64,000 bases of DNA, taken from Thereva unica (taxonomy: Eukaryota; Arthropoda; Insecta; Diptera; Therevidae). Numbering within the stretch: the stretch's first letter is position 1; the number at the start of each line of letters is the position of its first letter. A program made the position numbers and the translations under genes. The stretch is taken from positions 5,374,207 to 5,438,206 of the forward strand of contig OX465283.1 in the NCBI GenBank assembly GCA_949987705.1, written 5' to 3'. The notes under the pieces are model-generated. The model was not told the origin of the DNA. It ran no database searches and saw only the letters and a program-made list of their open reading frames with translations. Of this stretch, positions 1-11,829 are shown piece after piece.

Positions 1-349
1 TCTTCTGAAATTGTTTTTCCGCACAAGCAGCAAAACAATGTTACAAAACATTTCTTCAACAATCAGATCAATTCTTGTACTACAGCGGTCTCTCCATCCG
101 CTCGAGAAGTATGTAGGTCGCACGTCGGATGCTCGAATCTAAACAGAATCCGCCTCAGACATGCCGTCGAAATTCCGAAAGCATTTCTCACCTCCATGGA
201 ATGCCAAACAACGAACAGTCCATCGACAGTAATCGAATTCCTGAGGCTAATTATGAAATTCATAAATCCACTCAGCATCCACTGGCACCATTTTTACTTC
301 TGCTAGTTCGTCTTCTTCTTCTCTGAGCAGACTACGGTAAATAATTTTG

Positions 350-1035
350 TAACAACAATGAAAATTTCGAAGTCATTTTGTGGAACTGCACCCAAGCTGC
401 ACCGAAGGAAGTGCAGACGGCTGTTTTCGCAGACAACGAAGAAGTTTTGAGGACTGAAACAACAAGGACTCGTAAAAACGGAATCGAATCAGAACGGACG
501 AAGTTTGTCGTGAGTTATGCCAGAAGACAGGAAGCCGGCAGAAAGGGGGCGGCGCTGAACAACAGGACAAGCTGGCGACGACGGCGAAATTAATGCGTCT
601 GAAGTGCATCCATTTCAGGAAGACTGTCTCAAGTTATTGTCAAGGATGTTTTCCCCCAAGAAGTCTCCGCAGCAGCATCAAGGTCTAGGATATGAATTCT
701 CTAATTTGGACGAGATTTTTAAATTAATTAAAAGCTTCTCAAAGTCAATCAAAGTAATTTAAGCTGTCACCGGGGCCAAAATGGCGGCCGATTCAAATTC
801 GTTAAGTGAGAGCAAAAAAATTCGAACTAAAAATTCGCAGATAAAAGAGAAACTTCAAAAGTGGTCGCAGAATAAGAAGAAGAAGAACAAACAAAAATAC
901 GTGGGTGACATTGAGGCACTTTTGTCTGCGGACTCCTTCGGCTGTGACCTTGGAACTTTTAAAACGGATGTTTTTTCACTGTCTGTGCAAATTTGGATTA
1001 ATTGCTTTGAGGGATTCGTGTCGTCACCGCCTTAA
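350..1035 (+). pseudogene. degenerate coding-like relic, possibly a retroelement ORF1/gag
   Basis: Coding-like peptide runs from one frame to the next: an Ala/Gln/Lys-rich piece near 540-610, a piece starting at the ATG at 646 (MFSPKKSPQQHQG...), a stop, then an 84-residue open stretch from the ATG at 781. That last ATG has a good context (GCCAAAATGG) and encodes a Ser/Lys-rich basic segment with a predicted coil (around KNSQIKEKLQKWSQ). Frame changes and the stop between pieces in the same frame argue for a decayed ORF rather than a live exon. It lies 650 bases upstream of a Ty3/Gypsy pol relic in the same orientation, so a gag or ORF1 origin is possible, but I recognise no domain. The alternative is a short host exon. 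Confidence 0.25.
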
Positions 1036-1670
1036 AGATCTCTTTTCTCTCAGCTGTAATTAAGGAAGTGATTTGCTGCCAACCCAAATGAAATTGGAGC
1101 TTGTTTCTATCGATGGCTTTTTTGAGGCGATAAATCTTTTATAAAAATAGCGATATTTTTTCGTTGTTGCTGAAGTGATGATATGCAAAGGATGCTGAAG
1201 GACTTGAGGCAGTGAAAAGTTTAAAAATAAATAATGAATTGGAGAGTTATTTTGTGTAGAAGTACTTTGATGAATTTTTGTTTTATCCGGTGTTGTGTTT
1301 CGGAGAAGCTGATGGAATTTTTCAGGAGGATGTGCGTAGGCCTGGAAAATTCTTTAAACGAAAGGAAGTACCTATTTTTTTTCCATGATGAGTAAGAATA
1401 GCAGTTTAAAGGTGGGTTTACATATCTGACGCTTTTCTGTCGTGCCGTTCTTTTTTACAATTTCGATTAATAGGAATCAATTTCTGCGACATCTTACCGT
1501 CACGGCGAAAGGTGAAGAAACTTCAACTTTTTCTGTAGCAGGGTGTTAGAAACAGTTTATTGCTAGTAAAATTTGAGGTTATGTGTAACTGAAATGTTGG
1601 TATCTTCGCAGCCAATCGCGTGCCAATTAAGTATTTAACTGGCCAGCAGAATGACAGGTAGCATTCCTCA
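1036..1670. other. no recognisable feature
   Basis: AT-rich sequence between the coding-like relic and the Gypsy pol relic. I see no coding pattern, inverted repeat or known repeat in it. Confidence 0.4.
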
Positions 1671-1674
1671 AGGT

Positions 1675-2917
1675 GAAAACTTCGATGGCTGAAACAGCTC
1701 TGCTGTGCTATCCAATCGAGGATGCAATATACAGTCGAATGACTGACGCTTCTGAATTTGCAAACGGAGGCGTATTGGAACAATTTAACGGTCATCGGTG
1801 GCAACCTCTAGCTTTTTATCAAGGAATCTGTCACCAGCAGAACGGAAGTACTCTGCATTCGATAGCGAACTTCTAGCAATGTATGCAGCGATCAAAAGCT
1901 TCCGCTACCTCGTTGAAGGACGCAATCTCTATACGGATCACAAGCCTCTGGTTCGCCCACCACACAAAAACCAATCGACAGACCAGACATTTGGGTCTAA
2001 TCTCTCAGTTTACCACAGACACCAGACATGTGTCGGGTAAACAAAACATTATCGCAGACTACTTGTCGCGCTCACTAGCAACCAACAATGTTCACTCGGT
2101 CACCTTCGACCTGCCTATACTAGGTCAGGGTCAACAAGGTGATCTAAAGTTGAAGTCTCTACTAGAACACCTTAGGAACGGCTCACGGGTAAAACTAGTT
2201 CTTACACCAATACTATTTACCGCCCATCAAGGGTGGTGTGAAACTAGTACAGGCATTCCTGGGCTTTAACACCCACTTAGACTAGTGTTCAACTCGGTAC
2301 ATAGCCTCTCTCATCCTGGTAATCTCTCTACAAAACGAGCCGTTACCAAGAAATACTTTGGTCCAGCGACCAATAAAGGTTGCAATGAGTGGTCTTGATC
2401 ATACCTAGGTTGCAAAAGTCCTATTCCGGGATGGTTGAACTAAAAGCAGCCTTAATAGCAAGGGACAACACTACTCGTTTGTCATGTTAGGCATACGCAT
2501 GATAATCAGGACCGACTTACAATGCTCATCAGCCGAGCTCGTATATCTGAGGCTTCCCTATTCGATTGCTATCACAAATGATGAAAATCCAATTGAGGAA
2601 TCAGAATTTCTCTTTCGCCTTCGTTTGCATATGCAGAACACTAAGGCAATATATCCTCGTCCAAAAATATTCGTACGTGCCAGTAGCCCTGGAGGACGCC
2701 AACTACGTTTTCTTACGAGTCGACCGAGTTCGAGAACCTTTCGAACCTCTATATGATGGCCCATAGGAAGTAATCAAACGATTACGAAAACACTTCGTCG
2801 TCAAATTTAATGGCACAATCTATCGATAGGCTAAAGCCAGCCTTTAGTTGTGATCGGGACAACGAAGTCAAGCCGCCTAAAGCGGTAACATTTCGTTAAC
2901 GCTACGCTGGGGGAGGG
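1675..2917 (+). pseudogene. Ty3/Gypsy retrotransposon pol relic (RNase H and integrase)
   Basis: The three frames together give the end of reverse transcriptase and a Ty3/Gypsy RNase H: the first acidic motif TDASEFANGG near 1742, SELLAMYAAIKSF near 1867, YTDHKPL near 1933 and the closing ADYLSR near 2055. An integrase zinc-binding start follows (VHSLSHPGN, then the Lys-Tyr-Phe region, about 2296-2360). The integrase catalytic core is missing: the text jumps from near 2440 to the post-core segment (SSAELVY near 2530) and then to the C-terminal tail (FLRVDRVREPFEPLYDGP near 2706-2765, HFVVKFNG near 2791). Several frameshifts and stops make it non-functional. The order and wording fit the CsRn1/Kabuki-like branch of insect Gypsy elements, which is an inference. 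A purine tract (GGGGGAGGG at about 2909-2917) ends it and introduces an LTR remnant. Confidence 0.8.
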
Positions 2918-3165
2918 TATGAGGTGACGGCGCAATTACTAAGTTTTGCGCAATGTCACACAACAACTTCCGGCACGATCCAAACGATCAGTCCGACCAC
3001 TCTGTCGATCACTGAACTAAAGGCTCTACAACCGGGATCCGGTCCTGGCCCCTCACAACAAAGGTGTCGTTCACTGCAAAAGCGCTGCAGCTCTACATTT
3101 CAAAACACTAGAGGTTGACGTTGCTTTGGAGTTGAAATGACTCAAATAAACTCTTAAGTTGGCGA
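2918..3165 (+). repeat. probable 3' LTR remnant of the Gypsy relic
   Basis: The sequence begins directly after the polypurine tract with TATGAGGTGACGG, the position where a 3' LTR should start, and contains a polyadenylation signal AATAAA at 3145-3150 about 20 bases before the assumed end. There is no second LTR in the window to define the right border, so the end is approximate. Inside it, 3019-3056 matches a LINE 3' tail found elsewhere in the window (listed separately), so the LTR may be interrupted. Confidence 0.4.
3019..3056 (-). repeat. LINE 3'-end fragment (copy 1 of 3)
   Basis: On the plus strand it reads GGCTCTACAACCGGGATCCG and onwards, almost identical to 38918-38955. Read on the minus strand this is the GTTGTAGAGCC-type end that precedes an A/GAA-rich tail in insect non-LTR elements. 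A longer relative lies at 38906-39010 and a partial one at 54553-54625. Confidence 0.4.
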
Positions 3166-3254
3166 ACCAACCGAGGCCCCCCTTTTTAGCTTAACCAAGA
3201 AATTATGATGGACGATAAGTTCAAGTGACAGCCACAGTACTTCTGAAAACTCAC

Positions 3255-3374
3255 CAATGTTTGATCATCTGTAAATTTCTCGGTACGAACAACTGCATTT
3301 ATTACAGTTATTTCAACCAAAACAAAAATCAAACAAACTCCGAATTTACAAGTCATTCCCTTGAACAAATTCAA
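3255..3374 (-). CDS. candidate first coding exon of a secreted protein
   Basis: Exactly 40 codons run from the ATG at 3374 to a consensus splice donor: ACATTG followed by GTGAGT at 3254-3249 (minus strand), giving a phase-0 exon. The peptide starts MNLFKGMTCKFGVCL and has a hydrophobic core (FGVCLIFVLVEITVI) ending in INA, a good signal-peptidase site, then a short mature start (VVRTEKFTDDQTL). A second in-frame Met (residue 7) would give an equally good signal peptide. Reading past the donor continues for 22 more residues before a stop, as expected for intron sequence. The next exon would lie to the left, where only transposon relics are visible, so the gene may have a long intron or be broken. 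I do not recognise the protein. Chance occurrence cannot be excluded. Confidence 0.3.
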
Positions 3375-5925
3375 TGACTGTATTAAAATTAAAATTTACC
3401 AAAATCCAAAACAAAAAAAGAAAACGTTTTCTATTATTTTTCAAACTTTCAAATCAAGTCGAAGATCACTGGAATAAATTTCGTTCGCCGAAGAGGAAGT
3501 GACAAAACTCTCGGCTTTTAACGAAATTGTGCAATTCAAGACCATCACTTGTGAATTGTGAATTTTTGTTGTGAATTACCAAAAGAAAATCTCCAAAAAA
3601 CCTTGACTTCTTTCATGGAGATACTTTCATTGATCGACGATTTAGATTGGACTCGAAGAATCTAGACTGAAGATCGCCAGAAGATCGTTTGTTGTAGGTC
3701 TATTTGTTCATTTTGTTTTTGGAATGGAGATCTGCATGCATTAATGATGATCGCGGACGAAGTGATCTGATGACATTCTCGGATCGCCGGATTCATGTCT
3801 CGCCGATCTCTCAAAGTCAAAGGGGCTTCCCCGGTTGTTGATTCAGTGTTGAATAATAAAATCGGTGAAGTTCTTTCATGCCTAATTGATTCCCACCGAT
3901 CAGCATGAATTGGATCAGCATAAGAATAGTGAAGATCCCTTAACAAGTCGAAACCGGCAATCTGTGGCGACAAAGACTGGTCATCCATCACTTCCGAGAG
4001 GTCCGCGGCAGCTGTGAATGGTGATGCTCTATTGTTACTTCAGTTAAGCCTCGTTTACACACGATCACGATCGCGCTGGGCGGACTCTGTTGCGACATCT
4101 TAAGTGGATTCCACGCGACTATAAGGTCTCGACATTGCCGTGTTTGGAGCGAGTTTTGTGAATCAATTAGAACCTCACACCCGTACAAAGGAAGTTCCGG
4201 CACGTTGCGCTCGATTAGCGCCTGCCGTTGCGAAATGGTGTACTACTGTGTGGCTGGTGGTGTGCTATCGCGTTAATCGAAACGGCACCCTAGACGGCGG
4301 CGGCAGCGCAAGTTCTAGAGAAGAGATCCGATCTTTGGCGTGCTGCTCCGGTGGTGATATTTCACAGCCATTAGACATCGTTTTGTTCGCGCTCTGTTGT
4401 GTGTGTTACGTAAGACAGACCTCGTCTGTGCTCCTACAGTCTCTCGGTCGTTCTTCACGCTATTGTTCATTCCGACACCTACGATCCGATTGTGCTCGAA
4501 ACACACGACATTGTTTCATTGGGGTCTGGCGGTATTTTGCAACGCCGCGACTACGAGCATAGTTAGCATGTTGTTCGCGAGATTGTATCTCGCCGCCGCG
4601 GACGATATCTTAATTTCGTATCTGTCACAGTTCCGTTTAGGGAATTAGAAACACGTTTCTGCGGGCCGTTGACTTCTGGGGGAAAACAGAAGTCTTCAAT
4701 TGAATCTTTTCCTGATTTAGCGAGGGAGAAGGAACAATCGATTATGCCCCCAGCAGCATGTCCGGTGATTGAGTTCCGTGCATTATCCACCCACTGGGAA
4801 TCTGTCTGTTCTGTTTTTCGGAGGACGGCTAACTGTTATTAAAATTGAATAAGAAGCATCACAAGCATATTCTCGGGAAACAGCCTCCGCAGTGGCAACA
4901 AAAATTGTCCTCTCCGATAAGAGATTCAATTTCAGCGCTGATGGAGCACTGAGAAAGTTCGATACTGCTCCCCATGTACATCTGCAATATATCCAGCCGT
5001 CAAATTGGTATCGTAAGCCCGCCAACAAAGGCTCATTGTTATGATGACAATCCCCGAAGCGACAGCCTGTCTAGAATTCTGATTAGGGCGGATACCAACA
5101 ACTTGCGGAAGAACGGAGACGGATCGCTGCTGCTGTGCCAGTGGCTGTGACATCAGAGATAAAAATTCCATAAAACTACTTCTCCTCGCCATGTACACGT
5201 GCACGAGGATAACCAGGACTTAACTTGAAAAAATCTCAAGAAAAAGGACGACGAAAATGAAATTTTGCAGATTATAACTTTTCTTTGTGGTCGTGGCCGC
5301 CACCACACCGCCTGATTGATGACTACGTACCATGGAGTTGGTTTTTGCCCCTTCCATATTCGCATTTTGGGCTTTGACGTGCGCCAAACTTTTATTGAAA
5401 ACTCAACTGCAAAAGTTATGCAAGCTGTGAAACATTAGTTCGTCACTGATTCGGTCTGTTGCGTGATGGCTCGAAAAATTCATTTCATGCGGCTTCGGCA
5501 CTTACTGGGTTCGTAGTTTTGGCCTTGGATTTTCTCGTTTTAAAATAGTTGGAAAGTTTTTGTGGGTGGAATTGGAATTGTGGATGTTGTTGGCATTACA
5601 ATAAAAAAAAAAATAAACGGCACATTCAACGAAATCAATCGATATGCTGGAAATAGATTTGTTGTTTGTGGAAAGGGAGAGAGTGCAAGCGCTTTTATGG
5701 CACAACAGAAATGGATTTTTGACTAAGTAACTGTCAACTTTGTTGTAATATAGTGGAGTAAGAGTTGCTTTTGGGTATTGAAGCGAACAAAGCTTTGGAT
5801 CCACGTGTGTGAAACTAGTTGTGGGCTTTCGTGCTGGGGTAGGTCTTGAGGGTCCTAGGTGGGATTTTGTGGGAGGGCAAGAAACCACATGGATATACGA
5901 ACTAACTATTTACGAAATAATGCAC
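3375..5925. other. non-coding stretch with a CpG-rich island at about 4190-4650
   Basis: No conserved coding pattern is seen. The segment around 4190-4650 is richer in CpG and contains long frames by composition only (open on both strands), which I do not accept as genes. It could be a promoter or an untranslated exon, but no clear TATA/initiator pair was found. Confidence 0.3.
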
Positions 5926-5929
5926 TGTA

Positions 5930-8170
5930 TCCAGGCTAGCCGATGCGCCAGCGCTGGGGGCCAGGTATACTGGTGAGAAGTGGGTTACTAGCCGAAGACC
6001 CAAATTAGTCACACCGAAAATGGAAATTCAATTCGCCGCATGGAATGTACGAACAGGACATCACGTCGGTCAAAAGGAAATCATAGCAATGGAATTATCG
6101 AAATGCTTTGCTATTAGAACTACGACATTCCGGATCCGGGACATTGACGATCGTCCCAGTAACAATCGACGAAATGAAGACGCTTTACTATTACGGTGGC
6201 GAAACGAGCGACCGGCGCCAGGTTTACGGTCGATCGACAGGTTGCCAGCAGCGTTATCGCATTCCAACCGATATCCGAGCGTTTGGCAGTTATAACCATC
6301 GGTGGAACAATCAAGATGCATATCGTATCCGTTTATGCGCCAACCGCACGGACGCGAACAAGGACGAATTTTACGATCAGATTCAACAGACGCTGGATAT
6401 GATACCTCGAACGATACCTCAGATGCAGATCAAACCGGCTGGGAATGAACGATGGACAGACTCGGACATGGAGGAATTAACAACGGCCTACGGCTCCTGT
6501 CATTCGCAGCGTCAAAATATTTGATCGTCGGCATCTTCCGCCATCCCCTCAAACACCAACTCACCTGGCGAAATCCATCCAGCAACGACGGCGATGTTGG
6601 ACTACGTTTTGATCAACGAAAGATTCCAATTGACGCTCAAAGACATACGTGCAATGCGTGGACCCGTTTGCGGATCGGACCATTATCTTGTTCGACCAAG
6701 AAGAATTATGCGTGCTGCGGGACCCGGCCATTGGGCGGGAGTTTCAAATTTCATTATCGAACGAATTCGTGGCGCTCGCAATACGGATGATATCGATGTA
6801 GAAGAAAGGCAATCGTCGGAGTTTATTGTGGAGTGTACAGTGGAGTTGTGTCCACCTATCCGTAAACGGACGCAGCCATGGATCTCGGACAGCTGCTTGG
6901 ACCTCGTCGATCAGCGGAAGCTAATGAAACGCGTCGACTTTGAGCAATACCGTAGATTGAACAAAGAAATTCAAGAGAAAATGAGATCGGAACGAGAAGC
7001 GAACTGGAATAACATTGCGGCCATCATGGAAGAAGCATCTTCGAGGCACGAGTACCGGACGCTGTATCATACAATCTGGCGGTCGGCCGGCAAAGCAGCA
7101 CCAACAAACGACAACATCAAAAAATCGGATGGAACTTTCGTAATCTTTCCCCATGAGCGCCTGCAGCGATGGAGCGAATTATTCCACCAGCTGTACAACC
7201 ATGATCCGCCACAAGGTCCAGCATCCGAATCGCCGATTATCGAACAGCCGACGAATCAGTTACCGAACCGAACCTCGATACCGAACCGACAATTATCGAG
7301 GTGAAGACGGCAATAAAATGGCTGAAAAATGGAAAAGCGCCGGGAATAGATCAAGTAACTACCGAAATGATCAATGCCGCACAAAAGGCATTCGGATCGT
7401 GTCCCGTCGGCGTGGAAGAAAGCGATCGGTGTGCCAATTTTGAACAAAGGCGGCAGTCTTTTCGATCGTCGGCAAAGTATTTATGAAAATCATACAATCG
7501 AGAGCAAACCAGCCGCAAAGAACAAGCTGGATTACGACCACCTCGAGGATGCATTGATCAAATATTCGCTCTCGCTCAATTCGTTGCGGAAAACGAACTG
7601 TTGTCGTTTTCATCGATTTCAAATCTGCTTTCGATTGCATCTACAGGTACAGCTGGTGTAGAGCCTTGGAAACCGAACACGTGCCATAGAAATTCATCCA
7701 ACTCCTCCAGGCGTCGTACGATGGCTCAATCAGCAGCGTTCGTATTCGAAGCGACTTATCCGAGGAATTCCCAGTTCAAACAGGTGTCCGACAAGGAGGC
7801 GTCGCTTCGTCTCTTCTCTTTAACGTTGTGATCGACGCGACTTTGCGTGAAGCAATCGATGGACGACGTGGAGTTCGACACGACGACAACAACTTCGTAA
7901 CCGATTTGATGTTCATCGACGATAGTGGAGTCTTCGTCGACGCAGATACCCAAGCAACGGACATCTTATACGTCATTTCCCCGCATCGCCCAGTCATACG
8001 GCTTATAAACCAATGTGGAAAAGACCAAAGTGCCTACAACGGACGTATCGAAAGCCAGCGTTCATCTCGATAAAACCCAAATCGAACAGATTTCGAAGTT
8101 CAAATATCATCAGAATCATTGGCTGAAGACACGAAAGTGGATTCCACGGCCGACGTTCGCAGTTAAAAAG
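5930..8170 (+). pseudogene. RTE-like non-LTR retrotransposon, copy A (near full length, decayed)
   Basis: A short 5' untranslated-like segment (5930-6018) leads to the ATG at 6020 and an apurinic-type endonuclease: AAWNVRTG near 6036, HSGSGT near 6124, SVYAPT near 6326, then MLDYVLINERF near 6594 and the catalytic SDHYLV near 6675. A linker (to about 7290) precedes reverse transcriptase: WLKNGKAPGIDQ near 7320, FIDFKSAFDC near 7610, VRQGGVA near 7790, and the active-site box reading FIDD at 7912-7923 where RTE elements have F/YADD. The sequence breaks off after about 8165, before the C-terminal part present in copies B-D. At least six frame changes separate these pieces, so it is dead. The N-terminal WNVRTG endonuclease and single-ORF layout fit the RTE/BovB group (family knowledge). 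Confidence 0.85.
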
Positions 8171-8261
8171 AAAGAAGAATCTATCAATGCTCCAACTGGA
8201 TGGAAACTTTTCATATAGAAACCTACACAGGCATACATTTATGTAGGTAGACAGCTATAGA

Positions 8262-8322
8262 ATAGAGGTGGAGGAAGAGATGGAGGAGGAGGTGGAGGAG
8301 GAGGAGAGGGAGGAGGTCTGCT
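8262..8322 (+). repeat. (GGA)n purine-rich microsatellite
   Basis: Imperfect GGA/GAG triplets fill the segment immediately after the truncated end of RTE copy A. RTE elements often end in simple repeats, but this copy lacks its 3' end, so the link may be accidental. Confidence 0.7.
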
Positions 8323-9970
8323 TGATTTATCTGTTTGGTCTGTCGGACACACTAAAACGTAGCTGACTTTCCGATTTCGTCCCCCAATATTAAAACGTCC
8401 ACGAAAATTTCTCAAGTGGATTTAGAAATATTGTCAAAAATTATTGTCCTAGGATTCTGCTAAAAACCATTTTAAAGTTTCCACAAAATCCTTTAAAATT
8501 GCCACAGAATTCTTCGAAAAGACACTTCTGCAATATTCATAAGCTCGTTTCAAAGTCTTATAAATGTCTTCTCCAAGGCGTCGCCCAAAAAGTCTGAAAT
8601 CGCCTTAAAGAAATTCTGACAAAAATTTCATAAAAATCGTGTCAACATTTATTATGCCGACAATGGATTAAAATTTCTCTTTAAATTGTCTGAAAATGTC
8701 CTCGCCAAGTCCCTTCGGGATGTGCCTTCTTCAGATGTGACAGAACGTAGCCAACTTACTCTGGAGTTGCTAGCCGTTGAGGTGAGTGTGGTGTACAAAA
8801 GTACTCCTCGTACCCTCAATAAAGAGTTATGGTGCTGTTAATGTTTAACTAACTCTATAACACCAAGACTGTTCCTTTCAAGCTGTCGTCGTTAACGACA
8901 TTCGTGCTGTTCCAGTCCTAAACGGGGAACGAAATTATTTTTTTATTAATTTAAGACAATTTATTTGAGGAACGAAGGAGTTACAGCAAAGAGCGAGCCG
9001 AAATGAACACCTTTGAGTAATTCAATCCACCGACTACCCCCACTTCTACCACGACTACCGCGCACTTATAAAGGGTTGTTACCCCTGCAGAAGGACTCCC
9101 CGGAATCCTTAGTCTATAATTATCTTCTAAGCAAGAACTCTCCGCCGAGCATTGCCCTCGCCCCTTGAATACCGTTCATGCGTAAACGCGGTATGACGGG
9201 GCTCGGAGCTCTTAAGTGTTAATTTCCCTCTTTTCCACACACACCTTATGAATGTCCTTTCATGTCTGGCAAGGAATCAGCCTTAATAGCCACTCGTCCT
9301 TCATTACGCTCCAATTTCGTCCTTGTATACCAGAGCTGTAGTCGTATATCATCTTTTATGCAACTCCTTAAGGACCAGGATGTTCGGGTCGGGGGTGAGG
9401 TGGTGAGGCATGAAGCCAAACGCAAACTTCTTCAGGTAATAAAGCTCGAGTCCTGCGATGAATCCTGTTTATTTCGGGAGATGTTGCTTACCGGGCGGCA
9501 TCTTCGTCCCAGGGCTTATTACATCCCATCCTGCCGGCCCCCCTTCCGGATGCTCATTTATTATGCACTGAGCGAACGGTTTCAGGTGAGTCTTATTTAT
9601 GCAACTCTATTGGCGAGGAGGTATGACGACGGCACCTTTAATATCTCGTATGTTGTGATTTAATCCGAATTGGAATCCTGCCAGAAGCAATTCCGATTCA
9701 GAACAGGTGGGACTTGGGCTCGGTGGGAGAGCTGTGCAAGTGTTTTGAGGTGGTGATTAAGCGGATTGTTTCGGGATTGGAATTTTCATGAAGTATCGCT
9801 TGGAGAAGATAACTTCAGAAATAAGACAAATCATCTAGGGTTGATTGTGCTTGAATAATGGTTATTGGTTGAAAATTGCTGGTCAGGTTATTTCTTGTTT
9901 ACTAAGACTGCATATCTTGTTCCGAGTAGATTTGAATGCAAAACGGCGTACAGTTACAAAGAGTTACATT
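8323..9970. other. non-coding; GC-richer island at about 9000-9670
   Basis: 8400-8700 is low-information AT-rich sequence. 9000-9670 is GC-richer, has a TATAAA at about 9068 and a 133-residue open frame (9262-9663) with no recognisable domain; the frame contains two strong donor-like CAGGT sites (CAGGTAATA and CAGGTGAGT), which is unlike a real uninterrupted gene. I leave it unassigned. Confidence 0.3.
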
Positions 9971-9974
9971 CGTC

Positions 9975-11720
9975 TTTGATCCGTTAGTTGGTGGTCTGAG
10001 AAGGACGTCCCCGCAACGGATTCGCTGCTGCCGCTGGGTCTCGAACTCCATTCACGATTCGTTTCTAATCTCGATGAATTTTGGCGACGACTCGAGCCTC
10101 GATAACTGATAATCGTTGATTCTTTAAGTCGCTTTCGATATTCTTTAGCCCGGTTTTCTTAGGTCCGATCGTTGAATTCTCCAGTCTGCCGGACAATCTC
10201 GCCAGAGTTTACGTGGCAAGCGGTTATCATCCATTCGGCAAACATGTCTAAACCCTCTTGTTTCGAAGGCGATCGCGGAGTGAGACACCGAGAATCTGCC
10301 TCTAGCATCGCATTTGGAAGAGCTTGAGCTTGTTGACGTCCGTCTTGAGCAGTGCCCACATTTCCGATATATAAAGAAGAGTCGGAAGGACAGGCGTAAA
10401 GGCGTACTTTCGTTTTGATGGTAATATTTGTTCGTTTCCATATGCACCACTTGAGCGAGGCGAATGTTGCTGTTGCTTGGCTGATGCGTCTGTGAACGAC
10501 GGCCGTCGATGCCACTTTCTTCTCCTCAACCAATGATCCAAAATATTTGAACATCAGAACCTATTCGATTTGAGTCCCATCGAGGTGAACACTGGCTTTT
10601 GATCCGTCCGTTGTGAGTACTTTGGTCCATGATGACTGGGCGATGCCGGGAAATGTCGTATAAGATGTCCGTTTTTACAGCATTCGGGTCGGCGAAGACG
10701 ACGCTATTGTCGGCGAACATTAAGTCGGTTATGAAGTTATTGTCGTCTTATCGAATTCCCTAATCGTTTCGATCACAAATTTGAAGAAAAGTGGCGAAGC
10801 GACGTCTCCCTGTCGTTCGAATCGTGAATAGTCGCTTTGAATACGAACGCTGCTGTTTGAGCCACCGTACTACCCTTAAAGAAGTTGGATGATTTTCAAT
10901 GGCATGTGTTCGGTTTGCAAGGCTCTTCGCAAGTTGTTTCAATCGATGCATGCGAAGGCGGATTTGAAATCGATGAAAACGACAACGCCACAACAAATTC
11001 TTTCGTCCATTAGCTGATGGAGAGCGAATATTTGATCAATGCATCCTCGATGTGATCTGAATCCCGCTTGTTCTTTCCGGCTCGTTTGCTTTCGATGTTT
11101 CTGTAGCCTCGATTGTGTGATTTTCGTAAATACTTTGGCGACGATCGAAAGGAGGCTAATACCGCGATAATTCTTTTTTTTTATGTGACACACTAGAGAC
11201 TTAGGGAAGGCCCCTTTGTACTGTCGACCATGTATTTTTTTTGCATTCCCGACTGCCGCCTTTTTTCAAAATGCCGACGGGAAACGATCAATCGCTGTAC
11301 AGCTGGTGGAAGAATTCTCTCCACCGATGCAGGCGCCCAGGGATTTTTTGATGTGGTTTATCTGGTACAGAGTCTGGTACTCGTGCCTCGACGCCGCTTC
11401 TTAAATGTCGGCCGCAACGTTATTCCAGTACACTTCTCGCTCCGATTTCATTTGCTGTCGAACTTCTTTGTTGAATTGCCGGTTTTGCTAGAAATCGACG
11501 TGTTTCGTTCGTTTCCGGTATGGCGAGTGTCGCAAACCTGTTGGATAATGTCATTTGAAACTCTCGCCCGATGGCACGACAAATTATTTTTGGCGGTATC
11601 GTATCAACCGTCGGTTGAAGCTGATCATGATTCGAACGCCCTCGATGTTTTTCGGTTTGAATTATCGTGACGAATTCATTATTGATCGCCAATCCCAATA
11701 CGATACAAAAACACCCTTCC
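9975..11720 (-). pseudogene. RTE-like non-LTR retrotransposon, copy B
   Basis: Read leftwards, the minus strand gives the linker after the endonuclease (EAASRHEY near 11395), the reverse transcriptase (NYRGISLLSIVAKVF near 11170, EQAGFRSHRGCIDQI near 11060, VVVFIDFKSAF near 10980), the active-site region FADNSVVFADPN near 10715 (FADD changed to FADN), and the C-terminal part (SLKWCIWKRTN near 10450, FRHVCRMDDNRLP near 10235). It ends with the 3' signature shared with copies C and D (plus strand: GTTAGTTGGTGGTCTGAG near 9983). Many frameshifts and stops are present. It is in the opposite orientation to copy A, 1.8 kb away, and includes the 3' half that copy A lacks. Confidence 0.8.
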
Positions 11721-11829
11721 TGTTTTGCTGTCGGTGCGTTCGACCTCTCTTGGCTAGAACTCGCCCAATGATTTTGCGATTAGCTTTTGACTTTTGTTTT
11801 ATTTATAGGTCGCTTTGGAATTTCTAGTT

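Noticed and set aside
4140..4562. 140-residue open frame on the plus strand
   Set aside because: Open frames exist on both strands from CpG-rich composition; Cys/Arg-rich peptide without a domain.
8734..8880. Possible solo LTR (TGTGACAG start, CAATAAAG signal near 8818)
   Set aside because: No second copy, no target duplication, and neither edge is definable.
9262..9663. 133-residue open frame after a TATAAA
   Set aside because: No initiator at the right distance, donor-like sites inside, no domain.
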